Source: Caballeronia arvi (GTDB lineage: Bacteria; Pseudomonadota; Gammaproteobacteria; Burkholderiales; Burkholderiaceae). From it: DNA of 64,000 nt. Location: NCBI RefSeq assembly GCF_001544695.2, contig NZ_FCOM02000013.1:62001-126000 (forward strand), written 5' to 3'. Position numbers and translations under genes: made by a program. Positions 48,801 through 56,018 of this stretch are shown here, in pieces. Position 1 is the first letter of the stretch. Each line of letters opens with the position of its first letter. The notes beneath the pieces are model-generated. The model was given only the letters and a program-made list of their open reading frames with translations. It ran no database searches and had not been told where the DNA came from.

Positions 48801-50163
48801 CGGCGTGAACAGGCACGCGGATTTGCCGGCCGAAGGCGTCAGCGCGGCCGTCGATCTCAACGAACTCGATGCCGACGCCTGGCGCAAGACGATCGCCGAA
48901 ATCAGCGCGGCCGCGCCCTCATCCACATCGGTTGCCGACACGCCGCGCCCGCCGATGAGCGAGAACGTCAGGCAGTTCATTCCGACGCGCGCCGCCATCC
49001 ATTTCACGACGCTCAAGCTGCTCGACCGGCGTTTCGAGAATATCGATATCGGCGCGAGCGAAGCGCAGGATCGCAAGTGGGTGGCGAACATCGCGTCGGA
49101 TCAGATAGCGGGCGATATCGCTTGGACGCCGGGCGCGACGAAGAGCAGTCCAGGCGCGTTGCAGGCGCGCTTCGCGAAGATCGTGATTCCGGACAAGACC
49201 GGGAACGGTCCCGTCGAGAAGGCGATCACGAAACCGCCGCGCAACATGCCGACGATCGATCTCATCGTCAACGAGCTCGTGTTCCGCGGCCACAGCCTCG
49301 GGCGGCTGGAAGTCGACGCGCGCAATGACCTCATCGCCGACGAAGCGATCTGGACGCTCGACAAGTTCGAACTCACCAATCCGGACGCGACGCTCACCGC
49401 CAACGCGACCTGGCGCACGCTGCCGGGCGGCGTCATTCAGGCGGCGCAATCGAACATGACGCCCGACATGGACGATCGCCTACCCCGCCGCACGTCGCTC
49501 GATTTCAAGCTCGACGTGAAGAACGGCGGCCAGTTGGTCGACCGCTTCGGCGCGCCGCACGTCGTCACGGCGGGCAGCGGCACGGTCTCGGGGCACGCGG
49601 CCTGGAACGGCGGGCCAACCGCCGTCGATGTGAATACGCTCGATGGCAACGTCGCCGTCGACCTGCATCACGGGCAGATCTTGCGCGCGCCGGGTGCGGC
49701 GAAGTGGCTGGGCGTCTTCAGCCTGCGCAGTCTCGCGAATCTGCTGACGCTGCATTTCGAGGATGTCGTCGGCAAGGGGCTGCCGTTCGAGAAGATCACG
49801 GGTAGTGCGAGAATCGCCGATGGCATCAGCCACACGGACGATTTCCTGATGGTGACATCGCCCGCGCGCGTGCAGATGCAGGGCACCGTCGATATGCCGA
49901 AGCAGACGCAGGATCTGCACGTGAAGGTGATTCCGACCGTCGGCGCGGGCGCAGCGGCAATCGGCGCCGCGGTGATCAATCCGCTGCTCGGTCTGGGCGT
50001 GCTGGCTGCGGATATCGCGCTGTCGGCATCGATCCAGAAAGCCTTCGCGCGCGACTATTCGATCACCGGCTCGTGGAGCAAACCCGTCATCCAGCGTCTC
50101 AATGGCGATCAGGGTAAGATCGAAACACCCGCCGCCGCCGTGGTTCCGTCCGCTGCCCGCTGA
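45859..50163 (+). CDS. yhdP: YhdP-family AsmA-like envelope protein (TIGR02099)
   Basis: A 1434-residue protein. A single N-terminal membrane segment (VFKFVLVIAAIAYFVVAGVYVGLRYIV, about 27-55) anchors a very long periplasmic part made of repeated beta-groove units, as in YhdP/TamB-type bridge proteins, here thought to carry phospholipid from inner to outer membrane. The first repeat shows IGRISARWSGLSPTLDIDNLRI; the end has the family's conserved ITGSWSKPVIQRLNG. I start at the ATG at 45859 because it leads straight into the membrane segment. It is divergent from glnE with a 183-bp gap. Confidence 0.93.
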   Translation: MSDSRPSVDPTEVGQAKPSGNAEPVLSRVFKFVLVIAAIAYFVVAGVYVGLRYIVMPQVDSFRPQIEQLVSSKIHAQLRIGRISARWSGLSPTLDIDNLRIDAADGAPGLAVPHASASIAWASLLHLRPKLADLTVDGPDVIIARNADGALSVAGVPIPTHRTGSNAFTTWLLGQDRILLRDGTLRWRDASRAAPEIAFKRLHLAIINDGTRHRLALQAPADGEVLHGPLDFRADFRHQPFSAMGAPANWSGRLYVSTGPVDLPTLARYVKTPFQMYSGRINNEIWLNFAGGELQSASGALSGSNVALRVRATQPRLDLPIARFGWSVDRKDTEYTLNLRDLHAELGQLPLDGGTPISRLLVSRALTGTYRPPSVGKGQLLRLTGDTVDIGILAEFVRALPVPAKVLNELVRFNPRGQVSNYTIFSERAAPKTEEEAQQQRKKGDAPLVHYALKADLEGISVQAQEPPPGLTINNHPRAGIPGVDNLWGSVDANEKEGRITIDTKNAAVIIPGAFDDPRLTFDSLQGKARWTVADAIAPGELRRAFTIHLDSLRVKNADAEGEATADYWNQGHGRGNLDLKAKVAHLKVTSLVRYLPTSLTERVRVYLGHALQAGVAKNGTIEVHGDLTRFPYAKFPDAGIFRINAPFTGGKFDPTPFPPRKMANGLPNFWPAFEGIDGTFTLAQNKLGFDIDKGHYRRVRVSKVVGRIDDTGNRETKLWIDGKARGPLADMLQYVDDSSLGLMAKHATRKIEAKGDADLALTLGIPRYRPPAPLPPIKPEYKGSITFADDEVRYGTLPSLTHLRGRADFAAKTVTLDGLTAQLLGGDVRAKGGVQPDGSYAIDVNGRIGADAAERLNTRMSPQVAQLMKRIDGAAPYELHVRGAKNALPNVQASSDLTGLGIDLPAPLGKAKGTPMPLSFTFQPAAGGASDLHDAKLSVGPLEAHYVMQQIGKAEVKVDPQDPAEPMNMRARLKVARGAIGVNRHADLPAEGVSAAVDLNELDADAWRKTIAEISAAAPSSTSVADTPRPPMSENVRQFIPTRAAIHFTTLKLLDRRFENIDIGASEAQDRKWVANIASDQIAGDIAWTPGATKSSPGALQARFAKIVIPDKTGNGPVEKAITKPPRNMPTIDLIVNELVFRGHSLGRLEVDARNDLIADEAIWTLDKFELTNPDATLTANATWRTLPGGVIQAAQSNMTPDMDDRLPRRTSLDFKLDVKNGGQLVDRFGAPHVVTAGSGTVSGHAAWNGGPTAVDVNTLDGNVAVDLHHGQILRAPGAAKWLGVFSLRSLANLLTLHFEDVVGKGLPFEKITGSARIADGISHTDDFLMVTSPARVQMQGTVDMPKQTQDLHVKVIPTVGAGAAAIGAAVINPLLGLGVLAADIALSASIQKAFARDYSITGSWSKPVIQRLNGDQGKIETPAAAVVPSAAR

Positions 50164-50229
50164 AAACGGGCCAACGCTTCGCCGGCTGCGGCGCCGTTTT
50201 CGTCCCCTTTTTCAACAGCGCATTCAGAC

Positions 50230-51060
50230 ATGAGCGAAAGATCGAGCGACAGTGCGGCGCCGTTTCAGGTTGCCGCGCTGCAGATGGTCAGCACGCCGGA
50301 CCGCGAGCGCAATCTGGCCGACGCCGGACGCCTCATCGCCGAGGCCGCGCGCGGCGGCGCGAAACTGGTGCTCCTGCCCGAATATTTCTGCTACATGGGC
50401 TTCAAGGACACCGACAAGCTCGCGATCCGCGAAACGCCCGGCTCCGGCCCGATCCAGCAATTTCTCTCCGACGCGGCGCGCGAATACGGCGTGTGGCTCA
50501 TCGGCGGAACGCTGCCGCTGCAATCACCGGAAGAAAACCGCGTGCTCAACACGACGCTCGTGTTCGACCCGCACGGCAAACAGGTCGCGCGCTACGACAA
50601 GATTCATCTGTTCAATTTCGAGCGCGGCGAGGAATCGTTCGATGAAGCGCGCACCATTTTCCCCGGCAGTGAAGTCCGCACGTTCGATGCGCCGTTCGGG
50701 CGCGTGGGTCTTTCCGTGTGCTACGACCTGCGCTTTCCGGAGTTGTATCGAAAGCTCGGCGACTGCGCGCTGATGGTCGTGCCATCGGCATTCACTTATA
50801 CGACCGGCCGTGCGCACTGGCAGACGTTGCTCAAGGCGCGCGCCGTCGAGAATCAGTGCTATGTGCTCGCGGCGGCGCAAGGCGGCCATCACGAGAACGG
50901 ACGACGTACGTGGGGCCACAGCATGCTCATCGATCCGTGGGGCGAACTCGTCGACGTGAGAGAAGAAGGACCGGGCATCGTGACCGGCGGCGTCGATCTG
51001 GAGCGCATCGCGACCGTGCGGCAGAGCTTGCCGGCTTATCGGCATCGCGTGATCGGATGA
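50230..51060 (+). CDS. Carbon-nitrogen hydrolase (Nit1/deaminated glutathione amidase type)
   Basis: A 276-residue nitrilase-superfamily amidase. The catalytic triad is E51 (LLPEYFCYMG), K124 (YDKIHLFNFERGEES) and C164 (SVCYDLRFPELYR). The FERGEES segment and length point to the NitA/YbeM group that hydrolyses deaminated glutathione, a repair reaction; an omega-amidase is the alternative. Cytoplasmic. It is 67 bp after yhdP and 130 bp before tldD, the same order as in many beta-proteobacteria. Confidence 0.9.
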   Translation: MSERSSDSAAPFQVAALQMVSTPDRERNLADAGRLIAEAARGGAKLVLLPEYFCYMGFKDTDKLAIRETPGSGPIQQFLSDAAREYGVWLIGGTLPLQSPEENRVLNTTLVFDPHGKQVARYDKIHLFNFERGEESFDEARTIFPGSEVRTFDAPFGRVGLSVCYDLRFPELYRKLGDCALMVVPSAFTYTTGRAHWQTLLKARAVENQCYVLAAAQGGHHENGRRTWGHSMLIDPWGELVDVREEGPGIVTGGVDLERIATVRQSLPAYRHRVIG

Positions 51061-51189
51061 CACGCACGCCAACGACTTGAAGACGCGGAATTCTCCCCGC
51101 ACATGGACTGACTGAATCGCACCGTAGAATAGTCTGATATTCGTCTGCAATATCACCGAACTCGTCACAGAACACGCAATAGGCACCGC

Positions 51190-52656
51190 ATGAACATCAT
51201 CGAACCCGGCATTCGCAATCTGGTCACGGCGAAGGACGTTTTGCTCACGCCCTACGGCCTCGACGAAGCGCTGATCACCCGCACGCTCGCGGAAATCTTC
51301 ACGCATCGCGTCGACTACGCGGACCTCTATTTCCAGTCCACGCGCAGCGAGGCGTGGAGCCTTGAAGAAGGCATCGTCAAATCGGGCAGCTTCAGCATCG
51401 ATCAGGGCGTCGGCGTGCGCGCCGTGTCCGGCGAGCGCACGGCTTTCGCCTATTCCGACGATCTCTCGCCCGAATCCATCCGTCAGGCCGCCATCGCCAC
51501 GCGCGCGATCGCGAAGGCGGGCGGCGGCAAGCAGAAGATCAAGCCGGCGAGCACGCTGACGGGCGTGTCGGGCCGCGATCTGTATGTCGCCGCCGATCCG
51601 CTGCATTCGCTCGATGCCACCGCCAAGGTGAAGTTGCTTGAGCGCGTCGAGCAGATGGCGCGGGCCAAAGATCCGCGCATCACGCAGGTGATGGCGGGCA
51701 TGGCTGGCGAATACGATGTCGTGCTGGTCGCGCGCAGCGATGGCGCGCTCGCGGCGGACGTGAGGCCGCTCGTGCGCGTGTCGGTGACGGTGATCGCGGA
51801 GCAGAACGGCCGGCGCGAAATCGGCACCGGCGGCGGCGGCGGCCGCTTCGACTACGGCTATTTCACGGACGCAATCCTGCAGAAATACGTCGATGACGCG
51901 GTGCACGCCGCGCTGGTGAATCTCGAAGCGCGCCCCGCTCCGGCCGGCGCGATGACCGTCGTGCTCGGGCCGGGCTGGCCCGGCGTTCTTCTGCACGAGG
52001 CGGTCGGACACGGACTGGAGGGCGATTTCAACCGCAAGGGATCGTCGGCGTTCGCGGGGATGATCGGCGAGCAGGTGGCGGCGAAGGGCGTCACGGTCGT
52101 CGATGACGGCACGCTGCCGAATCGTCGCGGCTCGCTCAATATCGATGACGAAGGCAATCCGACGCAGTGCACGACGCTGATCGAGGACGGCATCCTCAAG
52201 GGCTACATTCAGGATTCGCTCAACGCGCGCCTGATGAAGATGCCGGTGACGGGCAATGCGCGGCGCGAATCGTACGCCGCGCTGCCGATGCCGCGCATGA
52301 CCAACACCTACATGCTCAATGGCGACAAGGACCCGCAGGAGATTCTGGCGTCGGTGAAGAACGGGCTGTACGCGGTCAATTTCGGCGGCGGCCAGGTCGA
52401 TATCACCAACGGCAAGTTCGTGTTCTCGGCGTCCGAGGCGTACATGATCGAGAACGGCAAGATCACGTATCCGGTGAAGGGCGCGACGCTGATCGGCAGC
52501 GGGCCGGAATCGCTCAAGTACGTGACGATGATCGGCAACGATATGTCGCTGGATAGCGGCGTCGGCGTGTGCGGCAAGGAAGGTCAGAGCGTGCCGGTGG
52601 GCGTCGGTCAGCCGACGTTGCGCATCGAAAAGATGACGGTGGGCGGCACGGTCTGA
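51190..52656 (+). CDS. tldD: Metalloprotease TldD
   Basis: A 488-residue zinc metallopeptidase subunit that, with TldE (PmbA), processes ribosomally made peptides and degrades unfolded short peptides. The zinc motif is H269-E-x-x-x-H274 ([20 protein letters not shown]). The family's C-terminal glycine-rich block [29 protein letters not shown] ends the protein. TldE is not in the window. A TAGAAT at 51125-51130 is a possible -10. Full length. Confidence 0.95.
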   Translation: MNIIEPGIRNLVTAKDVLLTPYGLDEALITRTLAEIFTHRVDYADLYFQSTRSEAWSLEEGIVKSGSFSIDQGVGVRAVSGERTAFAYSDDLSPESIRQAAIATRAIAKAGGGKQKIKPASTLTGVSGRDLYVAADPLHSLDATAKVKLLERVEQMARAKDPRITQVMAGMAGEYDVVLVARSDGALAADVRPLVRVSVTVIAEQNGRREIGTGGGGGRFDYGYFTDAILQKYVDDAVHAALVNLEARPAPAGAMTVVLGPGWPGVLLHEAVGHGLEGDFNRKGSSAFAGMIGEQVAAKGVTVVDDGTLPNRRGSLNIDDEGNPTQCTTLIEDGILKGYIQDSLNARLMKMPVTGNARRESYAALPMPRMTNTYMLNGDKDPQEILASVKNGLYAVNFGGGQVDITNGKFVFSASEAYMIENGKITYPVKGATLIGSGPESLKYVTMIGNDMSLDSGVGVCGKEGQSVPVGVGQPTLRIEKMTVGGTV

Positions 52657-52753
52657 TGTTGCTTGTTATGCGGGGATTCCGCATGGACGATGCTCGGTTT
52701 TGGCCTATTTGCTTCGTTCGATGCGGATTGTCCGCGTTTTTGGGTGCGTAGGG

Positions 52754-52783
52754 TTGTCAGCGCCGCACGTTTGAAGGTATAAA
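52754..52783 (+). promoter_or_regulatory. Promoter of the aroG leader
   Basis: TTGTCA (52754-52759), an 18-base spacer, TATAAA (52778-52783). Transcription would start around 52790, about 30 bases before the leader peptide start. Confidence 0.6.
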
Positions 52784-52821
52784 AGCAGTCACAGCTTTTT
52801 TCAACCGACTCCCGACTCATC

Positions 52822-52887
52822 ATGTCCGCCAAGTTTTATTTTTATTTCTTTTGGCATCTCAAGCCGCTGGCGGATCGAGAGGGGTGA
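52822..52887 (+). CDS. Aromatic-rich leader peptide of the aroG attenuator (21 aa)
   Basis: A 21-codon open frame between the promoter and aroG. After MSAK come seven aromatic codons in a row (Phe-Tyr-Phe-Tyr-Phe-Phe-Trp, 52834-52854), then HLKPLADREG and TGA. Such a run is the mark of an attenuator leader peptide: the ribosome stalls when charged Phe, Tyr or Trp tRNA is scarce. The last codons carry CTGGCGG (52867-52873), which can pair with the 5' arm of the terminator at 52921-52952. No strong Shine-Dalgarno is seen before the ATG (CGACTCATC). Biological function is as a sensor; the peptide itself is not expected to do anything. Confidence 0.85.
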   Translation: MSAKFYFYFFWHLKPLADREG

Positions 52888-52952
52888 GTTGTACGCAGGT
52901 CGAAAAGACCGAAATTCCCGAAAAACCGCCAGCGAGTCTGGCGGTTTTTTTT
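52867..52952 (+). terminator. Attenuator: antiterminator / intrinsic terminator pair before aroG
   Basis: The terminator is a perfect 12-bp stem AAAAACCGCCAG / CTGGCGGTTTTT with a 5-base loop (52921-52949), extended by further T residues to 52952. The 5' arm CCGCCAG (52926-52932) can instead pair with CTGGCGG (52867-52873) inside the leader peptide. If a ribosome stalls on the aromatic codons just upstream, the leader copy is free, the antiterminator forms and aroG is transcribed; if it runs on, it covers that copy and the terminator forms. Confidence 0.85.
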
Positions 52953-52994
52953 CGTCTTCCCATTTGTTTAGAACGCTGCCGTTGGAGAACCGAA

Positions 52995-54068
52995 ATGCCC
53001 CCGCACAATACCGATGATGTTCGTATCCGTGAGCTGAAAGAATTGACCCCGCCCGCGCATCTGATCCGCGAGTTTCCTTGTGCGGAGCCGGTTTCGGAAC
53101 TCATCTTCAACGCGCGGCAGTCGATGCATCGCATTCTTCATGGTATGGATGACCGGCTGATCGTCATCGTCGGGCCTTGTTCGATTCATGATCCGAAGGC
53201 TGCGCTGGAGTATGCGGGGAAGTTGATCGAGCAGCGTCGTCGCTTTTCCTCGGAGCTGGAGATCGTGATGCGCGTGTACTTCGAAAAGCCGCGCACGACG
53301 GTTGGGTGGAAGGGGCTCATCAACGATCCGTATATGGATAACAGTTTCAAGATCAATGATGGGTTGCGGGCTGCTCGGGAATTGCTCATGCATATCAATG
53401 AGCTTGGCTTGCCTGCGGGCACCGAGTATCTCGACATGATCAGTCCGCAGTACATCGCCGATCTCATTTCTTGGGGAGCGATTGGGGCGCGGACTACGGA
53501 GTCTCAAGTTCACCGTGAGCTGGCTTCTGGGTTGTCTTGTCCCGTTGGCTTCAAGAATGGCACTGACGGGAATGTGAAGATCGCCGTCGATGCGATCAAG
53601 GCGGCGTCGCAGCCGCATCATTTCTTGTCGGTTACGAAAGGCGGGCACTCGGCGATCGTTTCTACTGCGGGGAATGAGGATTGTCACATCATTTTGCGCG
53701 GAGGAAAGACGCCTAATTATGATGCCGCTAGTGTGGATGCGGCTTGTAGTGATATCGGGAAGGCTGGGCTGGCCGCGCGGTTAATGATTGACGCGAGTCA
53801 TGCTAATAGTTCTAAGAAGCATGAGAATCAGATTCCGGTTTGTGAGGATATCGGGCGGCAGTTGGCTGCTGGTGATGAAAGAATCGTTGGCGTGATGGTG
53901 GAGTCGCATCTTGTTGCGGGAAGGCAGGATTTGCGGGAAGGGTGTGAACTCACTTACGGGCAGAGCATTACTGATGCTTGTATTGGGTGGGATGAGAGTG
54001 TGAAGGTGCTGGAGGGGTTGGCGGAGGCGGTTAAGCAGCGGCGGGTTGTTCGGCGCGGCGGAAACTGA
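52995..54068 (+). CDS. aroG: 3-deoxy-7-phosphoheptulonate (DAHP) synthase
   Basis: A 357-residue class I DAHP synthase that joins phosphoenolpyruvate and erythrose 4-phosphate, the first step of aromatic amino acid synthesis. It is closely similar to E. coli AroG over its length: IVGPCSIHDPKAALEYA, VMRVYFEKPRTTVGWKGLINDPYMDNSFKINDGL, SWGAIGARTTESQVHRELASGLSCPVGFKNGTDG, HIILRGGKTPNYDAASV, SHANSSKKHENQ and VMVESHLVAGRQDL. GGAG precedes the ATG by seven bases. Toward its 3' end the gene is unusually rich in G and T for this genome (53881-54060: 80 G, 26 C), see findings. Expression should be set by the upstream attenuator. Confidence 0.95.
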   Translation: MPPHNTDDVRIRELKELTPPAHLIREFPCAEPVSELIFNARQSMHRILHGMDDRLIVIVGPCSIHDPKAALEYAGKLIEQRRRFSSELEIVMRVYFEKPRTTVGWKGLINDPYMDNSFKINDGLRAARELLMHINELGLPAGTEYLDMISPQYIADLISWGAIGARTTESQVHRELASGLSCPVGFKNGTDGNVKIAVDAIKAASQPHHFLSVTKGGHSAIVSTAGNEDCHIILRGGKTPNYDAASVDAACSDIGKAGLAARLMIDASHANSSKKHENQIPVCEDIGRQLAAGDERIVGVMVESHLVAGRQDLREGCELTYGQSITDACIGWDESVKVLEGLAEAVKQRRVVRRGGN

Positions 54069-54081
54069 GTATATTGGCGAA

Positions 54082-54116
54082 GCGCAGCTAACTAACTAAA
54101 TATGTAGTTGCGCTTT
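54082..54116 (+). terminator. Probable hairpin end after aroG
   Basis: GCGCAGCTA / TAGTTGCGC pair over 9 bp with one G-T wobble, 14-base AT-rich loop, followed by TTTCAT. It begins 13 bases after the aroG stop. Confidence 0.4.
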
Positions 54117-54136
54117 CATACACCACAGGAGGCTGA

Positions 54137-55057
54137 CTAAGACGGGCGTCCAACCTTTTCCTTCCCTGTAACGGCGTCTATATAAATGAGACCCTTAGTT
54201 TGAGCCGCCTTCACCTTGCGATCAAGCATGTCGGAAAGGCTGATTATCCCCTCAAGGACAGTAATCAGGTCTGCGCCATCGATAAAGATCGTCTTGATTG
54301 CCTTTCCAGCAACCAATGAGGAGATAACGTTCTCACTGAAACCATTAATCGACACGAACAGCCCCCTGCCATACATCTTTCCCTCAATTTTCGCCGCAAA
54401 CTGATATACGGATTCGTTTGCGGCCGCCTTATCCTGCCATTTGGCTTCAATAAGATAGTGTTCGCCATCAAACTTAACTGCGCCGTCTATCTGCTCTCCG
54501 CGAGTTCGGAACGGCTCGGTTACCGAAAGGGAGGACGCCTTGCATGTCTCTTGGAGGATGCCTTCCAACGCATACCCTCGCTTAGCACCAACAACTTCGC
54601 CTTGCAGGAGCGAGATAAATTTAGCCTTCAATTCGGGCAACGCTGATTGGCCCCTTTGAGATTCCGCTTCTCGAAGCTCCCGCTGCCGCCTCTCTTCATG
54701 GATCTTATGATCACGAATTTCTTGAAGTTGACCTAGATGCTCGATGGATCGCCTCGCTTCCTCCCGATTTAACTTTCCAAGTGTATCGAAGTAAAATGGA
54801 TCGAAATGAGTCCAATTAATCAAAGAATTCAGCATCGCCCGAAATTGACCAAGACCTTCGTCAGGTCTCTGAGAAAGATGATCGAACATCCTTATAACGA
54901 GCGCTTTACGAGTCCAGTCCTTCGGATTTCCAAGCGATTTTAGATCATTGCTATTGCAACCGTTACTCTTAAAAAAATTAACGATATCATCCTTAGCCCA
55001 AAACAGCTTAAGGATGCAATCACACATCGCATTTTTGATATCGGAGGGAAAGCTCAT
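54137..55057 (-). CDS. PD-(D/E)XK nuclease, Mrr/type IV restriction-like
   Basis: A 306-residue protein. Residues about 150-275 form a restriction-endonuclease fold: E165 (GYALEGILQET), D191 (RGEQIDGAVKF) and E204-x-K206 (YLIEAKW), the spacing of an Mrr_cat-type PD-(D/E)XK site. Residues 1-110 are a separate, mostly helical domain of unknown family (FPSDIKNAMCDCILKLFW, GQFRAMLNSLINWTHFDPFYFDTLGKLNREEARRSIEHLGQL), joined by a charged coiled-coil-like linker (RDHKIHEERRQRELREAESQ). The gene is AT-rich (hand counts 33-48% G+C per 60-base line) against about 65% around it, so it was probably acquired by transfer. I use the ATG at 55057 (MSFPSDIKN); a GTG lies 12 bases upstream. No methylase or specificity subunit accompanies it. 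Confidence 0.75.
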   Translation of the reverse strand: MSFPSDIKNAMCDCILKLFWAKDDIVNFFKSNGCNSNDLKSLGNPKDWTRKALVIRMFDHLSQRPDEGLGQFRAMLNSLINWTHFDPFYFDTLGKLNREEARRSIEHLGQLQEIRDHKIHEERRQRELREAESQRGQSALPELKAKFISLLQGEVVGAKRGYALEGILQETCKASSLSVTEPFRTRGEQIDGAVKFDGEHYLIEAKWQDKAAANESVYQFAAKIEGKMYGRGLFVSINGFSENVISSLVAGKAIKTIFIDGADLITVLEGIISLSDMLDRKVKAAQTKGLIYIDAVTGKEKVGRPS

Positions 55058-55212
55058 CGATACCCGCACCTATCTATATCTTTGACAGCCAGAATAGTAG
55101 CACAGCCAACAAATCCAACATTCATGCAACCATAACACAAGATTTTTCTGAGAATTTCCATGAGATAAATACTGCCAGACAGCAGCAATAAGCATTCAAC
55201 GTCAAAACTTTT

Positions 55213-55767
55213 CTACGCCGGCTCATGGGTCCACAAAACATCTTCTCCGCCGTCAGCGCGATTCAATACTCGCGCAAATACAAACAATAGATCCGACAGT
55301 CGATTTAAATACCTTCGCGGTGCCTCATTAACTCCCGCTGCATCTGAACGTCCGAGCGCAACGACAGCCCGCTCCGCCCTCCGACAAACCGTCCGTGCAA
55401 CGTGAGCCAGCGCCGCCGCCCTAGACCCGCCCGGCAAAATAAACTCCTTCAACGGCGGCAGCGTCGCGTTGTACTCTGCAAGCCAGGAATCGAGCCGCGC
55501 CAAGTGCGACTCAGCAATCATCGAATGTCCGGGAATCGATAGCTCTCCACCGAGATCAAACAAGTCGTTCTGAATCTGCGTCAACGCGGAGCGAATATCA
55601 GAAGGCATCGGCTCACAAAGCAAAACGCCGATACAAGAATTCAACTCATCGACATCGCCAATCGCGGCGATGCGCGCGTCGTCCTTCGATACACGGCCGC
55701 CATCGCCGAGCCCGGTGGTTCCATCATCACCGGTGCGCGTGGCGATCTTGCTCAAGCGGTTTCCCAT
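55213..55767 (-). CDS. Cob(I)yrinic acid a,c-diamide adenosyltransferase (PduO type)
   Basis: A 184-residue PduO-type enzyme that adenosylates cobalamin using ATP. The N-terminal ATP segment is TRTGDDGTTGLGDGGRVSKDDARIAAIGDVDELNSCIG; the middle has LFDLGGELSIPG and LPGGSRAAALAHVARTVCRRAERAVVAL, and the end has RRYLNRLSDLLFVFARVLN. I start at the ATG at 55767 because GGGAG lies six bases before it. A TATAAT on the minus strand at 55791-55796 is the probable -10. The coding strand is rich in G and T, like aroG. Confidence 0.93.
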   Translation of the reverse strand: MGNRLSKIATRTGDDGTTGLGDGGRVSKDDARIAAIGDVDELNSCIGVLLCEPMPSDIRSALTQIQNDLFDLGGELSIPGHSMIAESHLARLDSWLAEYNATLPPLKEFILPGGSRAAALAHVARTVCRRAERAVVALGRSDAAGVNEAPRRYLNRLSDLLFVFARVLNRADGGEDVLWTHEPA

Positions 55768-55790
55768 CACTGGCTCCCAAGTCAAAGCCC

Positions 55791-55796
55791 ATTATA
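55791..55796 (-). promoter_or_regulatory. -10 box for the cobalamin adenosyltransferase gene
   Basis: A perfect TATAAT on the minus strand 24 bases before the ATG. A GGCTTC 17 bases upstream is a poor -35. Confidence 0.5.
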
Positions 55797-56018
55797 GGCA
55801 CGGCCCAACGCCCGAAGCCCCGCCCCGCCGGGCTTCTCCGCGACGGCGTAAAATGAGATGAACACCGCCCGGCCATCGCGAGAACGAGCCAACGGTAAAC
55901 CACAAAGCATTACGCGGGAATTCCGCAACGCCCATACCAGGCGCAACGCGAACAAGCATCCACCCCGCGAAAATCCGCAAAAAACGCAAACAAACAAAGC
56001 CGCACCCGGAGACACCTT

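Noticed and set aside
54069-56018. A dif recombination site at the skew flip
   Set aside because: I looked for CGCATAATG / TTATGTTAAAT-like arms on both strands and saw none, so no dif site is annotated.
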